NCBI GenBank assembly: GCA_021621525.1
Contig: JAJVUU010000023.1
Coordinates: 1-27,992 of the forward strand
Origin: Caryophanales bacterium
GTDB taxonomy: Bacteria; Bacillota_I; Bacilli_A; RFN20; CAG-288
Direction of reading: 5' to 3'
Length of the DNA: 27,992 nucleotides
Positions 7,964-15,882 of the stretch are shown here, one piece after another. A program made the position numbers and the translations under genes. The notes beneath the pieces were generated by a model that worked only from the letters and a program-made list of their open reading frames with translations, was not told the origin of the DNA and did no database searches. Each line of letters begins with the position of its first letter. The stretch's first letter is position 1.

Positions 7964-9752
7964 GAAGGAATTCCGCCTTCGGTCTGTAATCCGGCTCCTT
8001 CTTCCTGGGTCTTCCCTTGCCATGCGGTTCTTTTCTTGCTTTGAAATGGATTTCATCAAGGCGGATCTCAAGAGAGTGGACTTCATATCGATTCTCTGCT
8101 ATCACTTCATCCTTGACCAGGGTTGAGACAAGATAGACTTCCCTTCCTTTTGCCTGGAAGAAGAGCTTTTGGGCAAGATGGTCATACAGGTCTCTTTTTC
8201 CGCTGAAGCAGTCATGATCGACAAAATGAAGGATGCTCTTTTTACAGGAAAACGGACATACGGAATATATCTTGTGATCCTCTGAAATGACGATCTCATG
8301 CATGAGGACTTCCTCCGACTTGAAGATTTTGTCACGGATATAGAAAAGGATGGGCTTCATCTCCCCATAGAATCTGGTCAAATAGGGCCTTAGCTGCTGA
8401 TATCTTAAGGCATCGATATTCTTCATGCTTCTGAAGAGGAAAGCTTCGTCTTTCAACTGAAGTGGTCTATCCTCATATAGACATCCTAAGTAACCCAGTT
8501 TTCTCAGGTTCATCATCTCAAAGTCCTTGTTTTGGACTTCCTTTGCCTTCAACGTGTTTCTGAAGAAGGCCTTGAAGAGGGAGGATATCACATAATTTGC
8601 ATCGATGGTGAACTTTTCCAGCAGGTTATCAGGAAAGGTGATATTCAAAACAGGTTTCCTTATCCCGTCGACAGGCTTCTTTTTGATACCGGCAAACTTG
8701 GAAAGCCTGTCATCTTGATAAAAATCATCAAAAGGAATGAGATAATCGTCTTTATAAGAGCAGAGCTGGTCTTTGTCATAGAAAAAGAGAGGCTCGTTCT
8801 GTAGCTTCAAAAGAAGTCTGAATTCTTTGATGGCACAGCAAAGAGGATAAGGAAGGTTTTCTTTACCATGGTCCTTTTCAAAGGACAGCATGCGACATAA
8901 CTTTTCCTTTCCCTTTTCATCTTTCAGATATTCGGCAAAGAGGGGAAATAAGTCTTCTGATTCGACAAAGGAAAGATGTTCAAACCCTTCCAGGGAATGG
9001 GATGACTGATAGTGGGACAAGAAATGAAAATCCCATAGACAGGTGGAAGAGACAAAGAGAATCTTTTTCGACTCCATATCAAAATGGTCGAGAAGAAAGT
9101 CCAGTTCATCCTGGCTCAAGGGTTTTGCCTTTCTACATTCTCCATAGGACAGATGATTGAGATATCCGGTCAAAAGGACATCCAGATGTTCCATCGGAAG
9201 AGGTCTATGGTAGGCCTGTCCGCTATGTGGATCATAGATGGTCAAAGAAACAAGATCATCTACCCTCCATCTAGGCCCATTGGTCTCAAGGTCCATGACA
9301 AGATAGTCAGAAGATACCTTTTCCTCTGGAAAAGAGATGCCTGTATGAATCAGGAAATCATGGAAATCGATATCTTTCTTGGATGGAACGTCGTCCAATT
9401 CCTTTGAAGCAAAGATGGAGGATAACTTTCCCTTCAGGACATCAAAGTCAGACTCGGAGAGAGCCAGTTCCTTTTCCAGAAGTAAGAGGTCTTCCTTCCT
9501 TTTATCATAGACAAGCAAGGACTTCAAAGGAAACTGACTGGGAATCTTCTGATAAGACACTTCCTTAAGAAAGGTAAGTGCCATCAAAGAATCGTTTCGA
9601 AGAATATAGTAGATGGAGGATTCCTCTGGTTTCTTTGTTTCATCAAAAAGGCATTCAGGATAACCTTCCAGATAACCAGTCTCCCTTAGAAACGCCACAA
9701 GAGAGACATGACGGACCCTGCTTCCTCTGGAAGCACCTTCTTTCTTAGCCAT
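7956..9752 (-). CDS. Unknown protein with DnaQ-like (DEDD) exonuclease-fold region
   Basis: 598 residues and not recognised as a known family. Residues 150-175 (YLVMDLETNG, then VDDLVSLTIYD) match exonuclease motif I, with D154 and E156. SSTCLWDFHFLSHY at 235-248 resembles motif II (HNxxFD), keeping D241. The expected motif III (H-x4-D) falls near 301-307 as YPLCCAI, so both key residues seem to be missing. The other roughly 280 C-terminal residues are mixed alpha/beta and end in a basic linker (KGRPRKKEPDYRPK). This may be an inactive or divergent nuclease. The start is supported by AAGGAAGG upstream and by the basic N-terminus MAKKEG. It lies 33 nt after the BspA-like gene and is probably co-transcribed. 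Gene reality is likely; function is uncertain. Confidence 0.7.
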   Translation of the reverse strand: MAKKEGASRGSRVRHVSLVAFLRETGYLEGYPECLFDETKKPEESSIYYILRNDSLMALTFLKEVSYQKIPSQFPLKSLLVYDKRKEDLLLLEKELALSESDFDVLKGKLSSIFASKELDDVPSKKDIDFHDFLIHTGISFPEEKVSSDYLVMDLETNGPRWRVDDLVSLTIYDPHSGQAYHRPLPMEHLDVLLTGYLNHLSYGECRKAKPLSQDELDFLLDHFDMESKKILFVSSTCLWDFHFLSHYQSSHSLEGFEHLSFVESEDLFPLFAEYLKDEKGKEKLCRMLSFEKDHGKENLPYPLCCAIKEFRLLLKLQNEPLFFYDKDQLCSYKDDYLIPFDDFYQDDRLSKFAGIKKKPVDGIRKPVLNITFPDNLLEKFTIDANYVISSLFKAFFRNTLKAKEVQNKDFEMMNLRKLGYLGCLYEDRPLQLKDEAFLFRSMKNIDALRYQQLRPYLTRFYGEMKPILFYIRDKIFKSEEVLMHEIVISEDHKIYSVCPFSCKKSILHFVDHDCFSGKRDLYDHLAQKLFFQAKGREVYLVSTLVKDEVIAENRYEVHSLEIRLDEIHFKARKEPHGKGRPRKKEPDYRPKAEFLLN

Positions 9753-9785
9753 GCAAGTTTTCCTTCCTTTGATGGTTGGACAGCT

Positions 9786-11888
9786 TCATTTCTCCTCTCC
9801 CTTCAAAACACTCAGCTTCACCTTTGGATTCTTCTTTCTATAGAAGAATGGCACTTCTCTCTCAAAGCAGGGAAGGAGGAGATCTATAAGCTTACCGCAT
9901 CTATCCGTAAACGTATCGGAAACAGAAACGAGGCTTGAAGGAAGGCTGAGCTTCTGTAAGTCCGGACAATCCGCAAAGGCTTCTTCCTTGATCTCCTCTA
10001 TGCCTTCCGGTATCTGCATTTCCTTAAGACCGGTGGTTCCTGCAAAAGCCATGTCTGCTATCAAACGGATTTCCTTGTTGAAGGAAGTATTCCTGCAGCC
10101 AAGATAAAGGACGCCGGTCCTGAAATCATAGATGCAGTTGTCATCTTCTCCGGAATCAAAGTAGCGGTTCTTTGGATGGACGGTGATTCTTTCCAGGTTG
10201 TTGCCCTTTTTAAAGAGAGGAAAGAAGACCATCTCACAGTCTCGTGGAAGTTCAAATGTCGAAAGCGAGGAACATCCGTTCAGGATATAAGGATAGATTC
10301 TTTCTACCGTCTTAGGAAGATTCAATCTATCAAGACTGACACAATCTTCAAAGGCTCCCTCAAAAATGGCAATCAGTCCATCATGTAGGATGATGTTTTT
10401 CAGCATGGAGCAGTTCTTGAAAGCATACCGTCCTATGATTTTGACCTGAGGTAAGTCGATTTCCTCGATCGACGAATTTTCAAAAGCACCTTCTGAAATC
10501 ACCGTCAGGCTTTTAGGAAGGATGACCTTCTTCAGGTGATTCGTATTCTTGAAGGCATATTCCGAAATGATCTCCACGCCTTCCTGGATTTCGATTTCTT
10601 CGATGTCACAGTCATAGAAGGCATAAGGAGAGATGATCTTCACCCCTTTTGGAATGACAAGCCTCTTCATTCCTTTGACATGCATGAAAGACATGCTCCC
10701 GATTTCCTTTGTGCCCATCGGGACAAAAGAAGTACGACAGCCAAGAACGAGAGTGTCCGTCTTCTTTCTCAGTATGCAGTTGCATTCACCGCGGGAATCA
10801 TAGGTCTCATTGTTTGGATTGACTTCGATTCTGGAAAGACTTTCGGAATGGATGTTTTCCTTTTTGAATTCAATCTGTGAGACGCTCGAGGGAATCAATA
10901 GCTCCCTAAGACCATGACTGCCATCAAAGGCACAGTCATGGATCTTCTGGATGTTCCTGTTGAGCTTGCTTCTCCTGGTACCCACATAGAGGATTTTCTT
11001 CTTGGTCAGGAAGATACCTGCGATATCACTCTTGGGGGAATAGTTGGGATTCTTCATCTGGAAGGTGATGTGATATAGACGCGGACATCCGCTGAAGCTA
11101 TAAGGTTCGATATAGGCTGTCGAAGATGGAAAATAGACCTTAGTCAGATTCTCACACCCGGAAAACGCATACCTGTCGATCCTCTTCACATTCTCGGGAA
11201 TCCTGATGTCTTTCAGCCCGTCACAGCCGCTATAGGCTCCTCTTCCGATGATCTGGACGCTTTCAGGAAGCTTGAGTTCCTTTAGTCCCTTGACATTGTG
11301 ATAGCAATTAGGGTCGATCATACTCACACCTTCCGGAATGACGGTGTCGGCGATGGCAAAGATGAGACAACGAGTCTTCTTCTCGATGATGCCATTGGAA
11401 CCATCCGGTGATTCATAGCAGGGATTATCCTTGTCGACGATGACTTTCTTTACATCAGGAAGGCTATCAAAGGAGTCTTCATAAATCATCCTTACACTTT
11501 TTGGAATGAACAAGGCTTCCATTCCAGGTATGTTATAAAAAGCCTTATGTCCGATGATAGTACAGGAATCCGGGATGATACTCTTTTTACATCCTAAAAT
11601 AAGATTGCCATCCCTTCTCATGAGAACATTGTCCCCCTTGAAAGAAGCATAGAGAGGATTGCCTTCCCCGACTTGGATGGATTCTAAATCAGGAAAGCAG
11701 AAATCAGTGACAAGAGACTCCAAACCGATGCATTCCTTGGATACGATGATGTTTTTGACTTCCTTTAGAGATATATCATAAGGAATAGGATCGTCTGTAG
11801 CACCGGAAAAGAAAGTCAGGGTTCCCTTTTCCGTATGAAAACCTTTGAAGGGATATTTTCCTTTTCTATGACAGGGGAGAAATTCCAT
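9786..11888 (-). CDS. BspA-like leucine-rich-repeat (LRR_5) protein, no signal peptide
   Basis: 700 residues made mainly of LRR_5/BspA repeats with the pattern L-x-x-(I/V)-x-(I/L)-P-x-x-(V/L)-x-x-I-x-x-x-A-F-x-x-C. They are clear at about 205-275, 405-545 and 620-660. Five interspersed modules of about 32 residues carry N-x-x-Y/F-x-S, then N-x-I and L-x-L-G-C; they begin near 77, 155, 280, 359 and 573. BspA-like proteins often act in adhesion or protein binding at the cell surface. This one starts MEFLPCHRKG and lacks a signal peptide, transmembrane segment or wall anchor, so it is probably cytosolic. An AAGGAAAG lies about 12 nt before the ATG, a rather long spacing. It is the first gene of a minus-strand pair. 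The ligand is unknown. Confidence 0.88.
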   Translation of the reverse strand: MEFLPCHRKGKYPFKGFHTEKGTLTFFSGATDDPIPYDISLKEVKNIIVSKECIGLESLVTDFCFPDLESIQVGEGNPLYASFKGDNVLMRRDGNLILGCKKSIIPDSCTIIGHKAFYNIPGMEALFIPKSVRMIYEDSFDSLPDVKKVIVDKDNPCYESPDGSNGIIEKKTRCLIFAIADTVIPEGVSMIDPNCYHNVKGLKELKLPESVQIIGRGAYSGCDGLKDIRIPENVKRIDRYAFSGCENLTKVYFPSSTAYIEPYSFSGCPRLYHITFQMKNPNYSPKSDIAGIFLTKKKILYVGTRRSKLNRNIQKIHDCAFDGSHGLRELLIPSSVSQIEFKKENIHSESLSRIEVNPNNETYDSRGECNCILRKKTDTLVLGCRTSFVPMGTKEIGSMSFMHVKGMKRLVIPKGVKIISPYAFYDCDIEEIEIQEGVEIISEYAFKNTNHLKKVILPKSLTVISEGAFENSSIEEIDLPQVKIIGRYAFKNCSMLKNIILHDGLIAIFEGAFEDCVSLDRLNLPKTVERIYPYILNGCSSLSTFELPRDCEMVFFPLFKKGNNLERITVHPKNRYFDSGEDDNCIYDFRTGVLYLGCRNTSFNKEIRLIADMAFAGTTGLKEMQIPEGIEEIKEEAFADCPDLQKLSLPSSLVSVSDTFTDRCGKLIDLLLPCFEREVPFFYRKKNPKVKLSVLKGEEK

Positions 11889-11950
11889 GTAAGATACCCG
11901 CTTTCCTTGATGTGCACCAATGGTTCAATTTTATTACAAATGACCTTTGA

Positions 11951-11968
11951 AATCGAGTACTATCGATT
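11951..11968. promoter_or_regulatory. Palindrome upstream of the BspA-like gene
   Basis: AATCGA and TCGATT flank a 6-nt core (GTACTA), 62-80 nt before the minus-strand start. It could be an operator, but no matching regulator gene is nearby and no clear -35/-10 pair was found. Confidence 0.3.
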
Positions 11969-12048
11969 GCATTTGGATATCAAGATAAAAAAAGGACGGA
12001 TACTGAATCGGAAAATTCCTTTATTTAAAGAATGAAGACCAACCCGGG

Positions 12049-12079
12049 CCATATATTCACATCGAAAAGGAATATATGG
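12049..12079. repeat. 10-bp perfect stem-loop
   Basis: CCATATATTC and GAATATATGG are separated by 11 nt (31 bp in all). It sits between the divergent BspA-like gene and the small ORF at 12128. There is no U-run on either side, so it is not a standard terminator. It could be a leader hairpin or an operator. Confidence 0.45.
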
Positions 12080-12127
12080 TGTTTCATCAAAGCTTCGTCA
12101 TAATCATAGTAAAAAGAAGATTTCACC

Positions 12128-12385
12128 ATGAATTTTATACAAGCTTACGAAAAAAGATGGTGCCCTCAGGCTTTCCATAGTGAGCACCAAAGATATCCTA
12201 AGCAAAGTCAAAAACTTCCTTTGCTCTACAAAGAACATTACCCTTTGTATCAGAAAGCCTTTGAAGGATATGTCTATATCAGGGATCGTTTTTCAGACAT
12301 ATTGAAGGATGGCATGTTGGAAAAGCAAAAAAAGAATATTTCAAAAAAACAGCGAAATCCTATCTGTCCTGAAAATGCTCAATAA
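12128..12385 (+). CDS. Small hypothetical protein, 85 residues, doubtful
   Basis: Starts MNFIQAYEKRW and ends ICPENAQ. The product is hydrophilic and basic, rich in Tyr, Gln and Lys, with no recognised domain, signal peptide or membrane segment. A weak purine stretch (AAGAAGA) lies upstream. Codon use is more A/T-rich than in neighbouring genes. It stands alone in a poorly coding region, beside repeats. It could be a real small gene, a truncated remnant, or chance. Confidence 0.35.
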   Translation: MNFIQAYEKRWCPQAFHSEHQRYPKQSQKLPLLYKEHYPLYQKAFEGYVYIRDRFSDILKDGMLEKQKKNISKKQRNPICPENAQ

Positions 12386-12450
12386 CCATATGTTTGGCGT
12401 TTTCGAAAATTCAATGAAGGATGAAGTTAAAAAGCAAAGGGATGGAAGAT

Positions 12451-12512
12451 AACCTTTTGCTTCATACCAAACAGGGTCCATGGAGTATGGAACAAACCTT
12501 TTGCTTCATACC
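12451..12512. repeat. Pair of 18-bp direct repeats, 44-nt period
   Basis: AACCTTTTGCTTCATACC occurs exactly at 12451-12468 and 12495-12512. Each copy can pair with a nearby upstream segment: AGCAAAGG at about 12433 for the first, GTATG at about 12485 for the second. The second copy is followed by CTTTTTT. The pair may therefore be duplicated terminator-like hairpins on the plus strand. Confidence 0.6.
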
Positions 12513-12994
12513 CTTTTTTCATGCCTTCCTTTTTTCGTTGATATAAGAGAACAATCCTGAAATTCATTTTTCAAAAAGAAATAATTCATTGAAAAAGCTA
12601 TTTGTTTTTCAAGTAAACACATCTTCCTTGCTTAGAAAGTTCATTTTCTTTTACCTTGTCAAGTAAAATTGTAGGATTTATGGGAAATCAATTCAAAATG
12701 CCGTTAAAAAAACATGGAATCTAGTATTTCTTCATTTCGTATACTAGAAATCATGGGAGTCACTGATTCCAAGAATTATTTAAATTTTGGATTTATCTAA
12801 AGTAACCATTCTATTTATGATGACATGGATTGTATATTCTTTCATTCGATTGATTTTTCATTTTCAAATCTTTTTCCAATGATTTTTAAGGGCGTCAAAG
12901 AAATTTTAGTTTCTAAAAAATCATTTGATTGATTCTGCTCCCAGGGCTAATTAAACTTGTTGTGGAAATCTAAAAAAACAGTTGATTTTTCTTC

Positions 12995-13009
12995 TTGTCA
13001 GCGCTTACA
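12995..13009. promoter_or_regulatory. cre-like (LacI/CcpA-family) operator candidate upstream of the operon
   Basis: TTGTCAGCGCTTACA agrees with WTGNAANCGNWNNCW at 14 of 15 positions and is nearly symmetric (TGT.AGCGCT.ACA). It lies 72-86 nt before the GrpE-like start. It shares GCG.TTACA with the site at 5504-5518. An overlapping wider repeat, TTGTCA/TGACAA (12995-13017), is also present. Confidence 0.45.
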
Positions 13010-13080
13010 GATGACAAATTGAAAAGTTGCTGTCAACAGAGGCCCAGTGCTTTATATCCACATTCGGCAAAGGAGGACAT

Positions 13081-14169
13081 ATGGATCCAACCACAGATGG
13101 AATGACAGAGCCTATCTCTGAAACGAAGCTAGAAGAGGATGAATCTCAGGAAACAAATGTCGTCGAAGTAAAAAGCGAAGAGACGAAAGACGAAAGCGAG
13201 AAAAAAGAAGCTGAGACGAATCAGGAATCCGACTCTTTTCCTTTCAAACTCGATGAGATGGAAAAGCTGCTCATGGATTTCTTCAAAGGAATGGAAAGTC
13301 TCATATCCACGACGCATCAGAAGGATAAGAATCTCATCGAGCTGTCCAACCAGCTTTCCTTATATAGGGCTGGCATGAAATCCGTCTTCTTCAAATCCAT
13401 GTCAAGCTATCTCATCACCTTCAGGGAAAGCTTGGTCAGACAATGGGAGAACCTAGGAAAATTCGACTATGAACTGGATACGATGAAGAATCACTTCTCC
13501 ATGTTTGAAGATTCCATCGATTCTCTCTTCCAGGACATCGACCTCGAGGAAGACAAAGACACATGGACCTATAACGGAAAAGACATAGACAGGACTTATC
13601 AGCCAAAAGAGCTTGAAGAGCTTCCTCCTTTCCAGGAAGAGCCAGAAGATATGGAAAAGCCTGAAATCCACAGCATGGATGACTTTTCTCTCTTCTTAAA
13701 GAAGATGGAAGGAAAGGAAATCAAGGCATTGAAAGGAAAGGAATACCTGGATGTTCTCTCTTCAAGGCTTGTCGCTTTGGAAAATGAGGTCAGAGAGCAG
13801 CAATCCCAGGTCATCCTATATCCAGTCTTACGCAAGCTTGTCCATTTCAGAAAGAACCTTATTGAAAAGATAGAGACCATCAAGAATGTAGAAGATAAGA
13901 CGACCTATCTCTACTCATTCAAGCTTGCGATGGAAGAACTCATCTCGGAGATGGATGACATCCTTCTTTCATCCGGAATCACCATAGAGAGCCTTCCTGA
14001 AATCGAAAGCGATTATGATCCAAAGACAGAGATGTCGTTGGGATATGTCCTAACCAAGGACAGGGAAGACCTCCATGGAAAGGTGGCGGAAAGCTATACG
14101 CCCTGCTATATGTTCGAAGACAAAGTCCTGAAGAAGGCAAAAATCAAGCTGTATCGTTTCGTGAAGTGA
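13081..14169 (+). CDS. GrpE-like nucleotide exchange factor
   Basis: 362 residues from the ATG at 13081, which directly follows AGGAGG; an in-frame TTG at 13027 is rejected. Residues 1-55 are an acidic, disordered-looking tail (many Glu/Lys/Ser/Thr). Residues 56-155 are mostly helical and novel. Residues 215-362 resemble GrpE: a coiled-coil/helix-bundle part (ILYPVLRKLVHFRKNL to LLSSGI) and a C-terminal beta part (SDYDPKTEMSLGYVLTKD, then HGKV and CYMFEDKVLKKAKIKLY) that parallels the GrpE pattern of FDP, GTV and GYxxxDRVLRxAxVxV. GrpE releases ADP from Hsp70. The gene heads an operon with two Hsp70-like genes, which fits that role. It is longer than usual GrpE (about 180-220), and is probably a specialised paralogue for these Hsp70s. 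Confidence 0.75.
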   Translation: MDPTTDGMTEPISETKLEEDESQETNVVEVKSEETKDESEKKEAETNQESDSFPFKLDEMEKLLMDFFKGMESLISTTHQKDKNLIELSNQLSLYRAGMKSVFFKSMSSYLITFRESLVRQWENLGKFDYELDTMKNHFSMFEDSIDSLFQDIDLEEDKDTWTYNGKDIDRTYQPKELEELPPFQEEPEDMEKPEIHSMDDFSLFLKKMEGKEIKALKGKEYLDVLSSRLVALENEVREQQSQVILYPVLRKLVHFRKNLIEKIETIKNVEDKTTYLYSFKLAMEELISEMDDILLSSGITIESLPEIESDYDPKTEMSLGYVLTKDREDLHGKVAESYTPCYMFEDKVLKKAKIKLYRFVK

Positions 14170-14200
14170 TGTCAACCATAAACAAAGGAGAAAACGAGGT

Positions 14201-15841
14201 ATGGGAAAAAGAATCGGTATTGATTTAGGTACGACTTACTCTTGTGTCGCTTATGTCGATGATATGGGGATGGTGAAGGTCTGTGACAATCAGGAAGGAG
14301 AACAGACGACTCCCTCCGTGGTCTTCTTTGACCCCAACGGCAGCAATGCCGTCGTCGGTTCCATGGCAAGAAGCGAAGGAGCCATGAATCCGGAGAACAT
14401 CTGTGAACGAGTGAAGAACTACATGGGTGATCCAAGCTACAAGTTCTTTGCCAATGGCACGGAGTTTTCAGCCGCTGCCGTCTCCACATTGATCTTGAAG
14501 AAGCTCATCAGCGATGCGGAAGCTGCCCTTGGCGAACAGGTCGATGGTGTCGTCATCACCTGCCCTGCCTATTTCGGGGAAGAAGCAAGAAATGCCACCA
14601 AATATGCCGGTGAAAGTGTCATCTTGGACGGTGACAGGCATGTCGAGGTCCTCAAGATCATGGATGAACCGACGGCTGCCGCCATTGCCTATGCAAACGA
14701 AAAGGCCGCCGACATGAAGAAGCAGGTTCTCATCTATGACCTTGGCGGAGGCACCTTTGACTGCACGGTCCTCAACATCGACTACACAGCCGATCCGAAG
14801 GTCCTTCAGGTCATCTGTACGGATGGAAACCATCAATTGGGTGGAAAGGACTGGGATACCGTCCTGGCAGACTATGTCAGAAACGAATTCTGTGCCCTCC
14901 ATTCCGACTGCACGCCGGAAGATATGGAAAACGATCCAGAATGCAGTGCATGGTTCAGCGAGAATATCGAAAAGGCCAAGAAGGCCCTCACCAAGAGGGA
15001 TTCCACCACGCTGATCCCTTCCTTCAACGGATATAAGGAGAAGATTGAAGTCACCCGTGCCAAGTTTGATGAACTGACCCAGTCCCTACTCCAGGAAACC
15101 GTGGATTTAGTCGATAAGATGCTCACTGAAAAAGGTCTGACCATGGCAAATGACATCGATGAGATCATTCTTGTCGGCGGTTCCACCTACATGCCGCAGG
15201 TCAAGACAAAGCTTGAGATGTATGGAAAGCCTCTGGGACAGTTCGAACCGAACAAGGCTGTTGCCATGGGTGCTGCCTTGATTGCCAACCGCGTCCTTTC
15301 CGTCTCCGAAGCAGAAAAGCTGAAAGAGCAGGCAAAGGCAAGCGGTGAAGATACCAACAAGTTCCAGGCAGGATGTCTCTCCTTAGGCGGAACGGATGCT
15401 CCTGTCATCAAGGAAATCTGCACCAAATCCTATGGTTTCAAGTTCTTCAGGGAGGAAAAGCCGGTCGTCTATAACATCATCCAGAAAGGTATGGAGAAGC
15501 CAGTCGTCGGACAAGACGGACTCGATGGTCTCACCTTTACCGGAAAGCATGAGCTGCTTGATTCCATCAACGTCTGCATCCTCGAAAACGACTCCCTGGA
15601 ACAGGAAGTCTCCTTGGATGAATGCGTCGATATCTATGCACCGGAACCGATCAAGCTTGCCGAAGCCGTCTACGGAGACAGCCCTGTCCACATCACCTTG
15701 AAGATGGATGCAAACGGCATCATCTCCTTCGTCCTTACGGAAGTCAACACCGGAAAGGAATATGAAGGCTTCCCGAAGCGTCTCTCCGATGATGCCAACA
15801 AAGCTGGTGCCGAAGAGATTTCCAAGATGTCCTTGATGTAA
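14201..15841 (+). CDS. Hsp70 (DnaK-like) protein lacking the alpha-helical lid
   Basis: ATP-dependent chaperone-type ATPase of 546 residues, against about 600-640 for DnaK. The actin-fold ATPase spans about 1-370: phosphate-1 GIDLGTTYS (6-14), catalytic-type Lys K72, CPAYF (121-125, usually VPAYF), phosphate-2 IYDLGGGTFD (178-187), GNHQLGGKDWD (209-219) and the adenosine motif LVGGST (324-329). Residues 385-546 look like a short beta substrate-binding region; the Lys/Ala-rich helical lid and the acidic EEVD-like end are absent. AAAGGAG lies 10 nt before the ATG. The gene follows the GrpE-like gene by 31 nt and precedes a second Hsp70. It is a specialised Hsp70 rather than the housekeeping DnaK. 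Confidence 0.93.
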   Translation: MGKRIGIDLGTTYSCVAYVDDMGMVKVCDNQEGEQTTPSVVFFDPNGSNAVVGSMARSEGAMNPENICERVKNYMGDPSYKFFANGTEFSAAAVSTLILKKLISDAEAALGEQVDGVVITCPAYFGEEARNATKYAGESVILDGDRHVEVLKIMDEPTAAAIAYANEKAADMKKQVLIYDLGGGTFDCTVLNIDYTADPKVLQVICTDGNHQLGGKDWDTVLADYVRNEFCALHSDCTPEDMENDPECSAWFSENIEKAKKALTKRDSTTLIPSFNGYKEKIEVTRAKFDELTQSLLQETVDLVDKMLTEKGLTMANDIDEIILVGGSTYMPQVKTKLEMYGKPLGQFEPNKAVAMGAALIANRVLSVSEAEKLKEQAKASGEDTNKFQAGCLSLGGTDAPVIKEICTKSYGFKFFREEKPVVYNIIQKGMEKPVVGQDGLDGLTFTGKHELLDSINVCILENDSLEQEVSLDECVDIYAPEPIKLAEAVYGDSPVHITLKMDANGIISFVLTEVNTGKEYEGFPKRLSDDANKAGAEEISKMSLM

Positions 15842-15882
15842 TCAGTTCGCCCCTGGCCTGAAATTCTTTGGAGGAACAGAAA

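Larger units (their letters stand above)
12386..13080. other. AT-rich intergenic region before the chaperone/GTPase operon
   Basis: About 0.7 kb with no supportable gene on either strand. Besides the direct repeats and the cre-like site, it has two imperfect stem-loops. One spans 12713-12755, with TCTAGTAT/ATACTAGA arms extended by CATG/CATG. The other spans 12881-12922, with GATTTTT/AAAAAATC outer and AGAAA/TTTCT inner pairs. Base composition is clearly more AT-rich than in the flanking genes. The region probably holds the promoter and leader of the downstream operon. A weak extended -10 (TGC then TTTATA, 13048-13056) is seen, but the promoter cannot be placed with confidence. No CIRCE (TTAGCACTC inverted repeat) or CtsR box was found. 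Confidence 0.6.

Noticed and set aside
7956..9752. Transposase (suggested by KGRPRKK near the C-terminus)
   Set aside because: No DDE signature, no terminal inverted repeats or target duplications at its ends, and the DLETNG segment points to an exonuclease-like fold.
12386..13080. CIRCE or CtsR control of the chaperone operon
   Set aside because: Neither the TTAGCACTC inverted repeat nor tandem GGTCAAA boxes were found in this region.
13027..13080. Upstream TTG start for the GrpE-like gene
   Set aside because: The AGGAGG at 13071-13076 lies just before the ATG at 13081 and would fall inside the coding region if the TTG were used.
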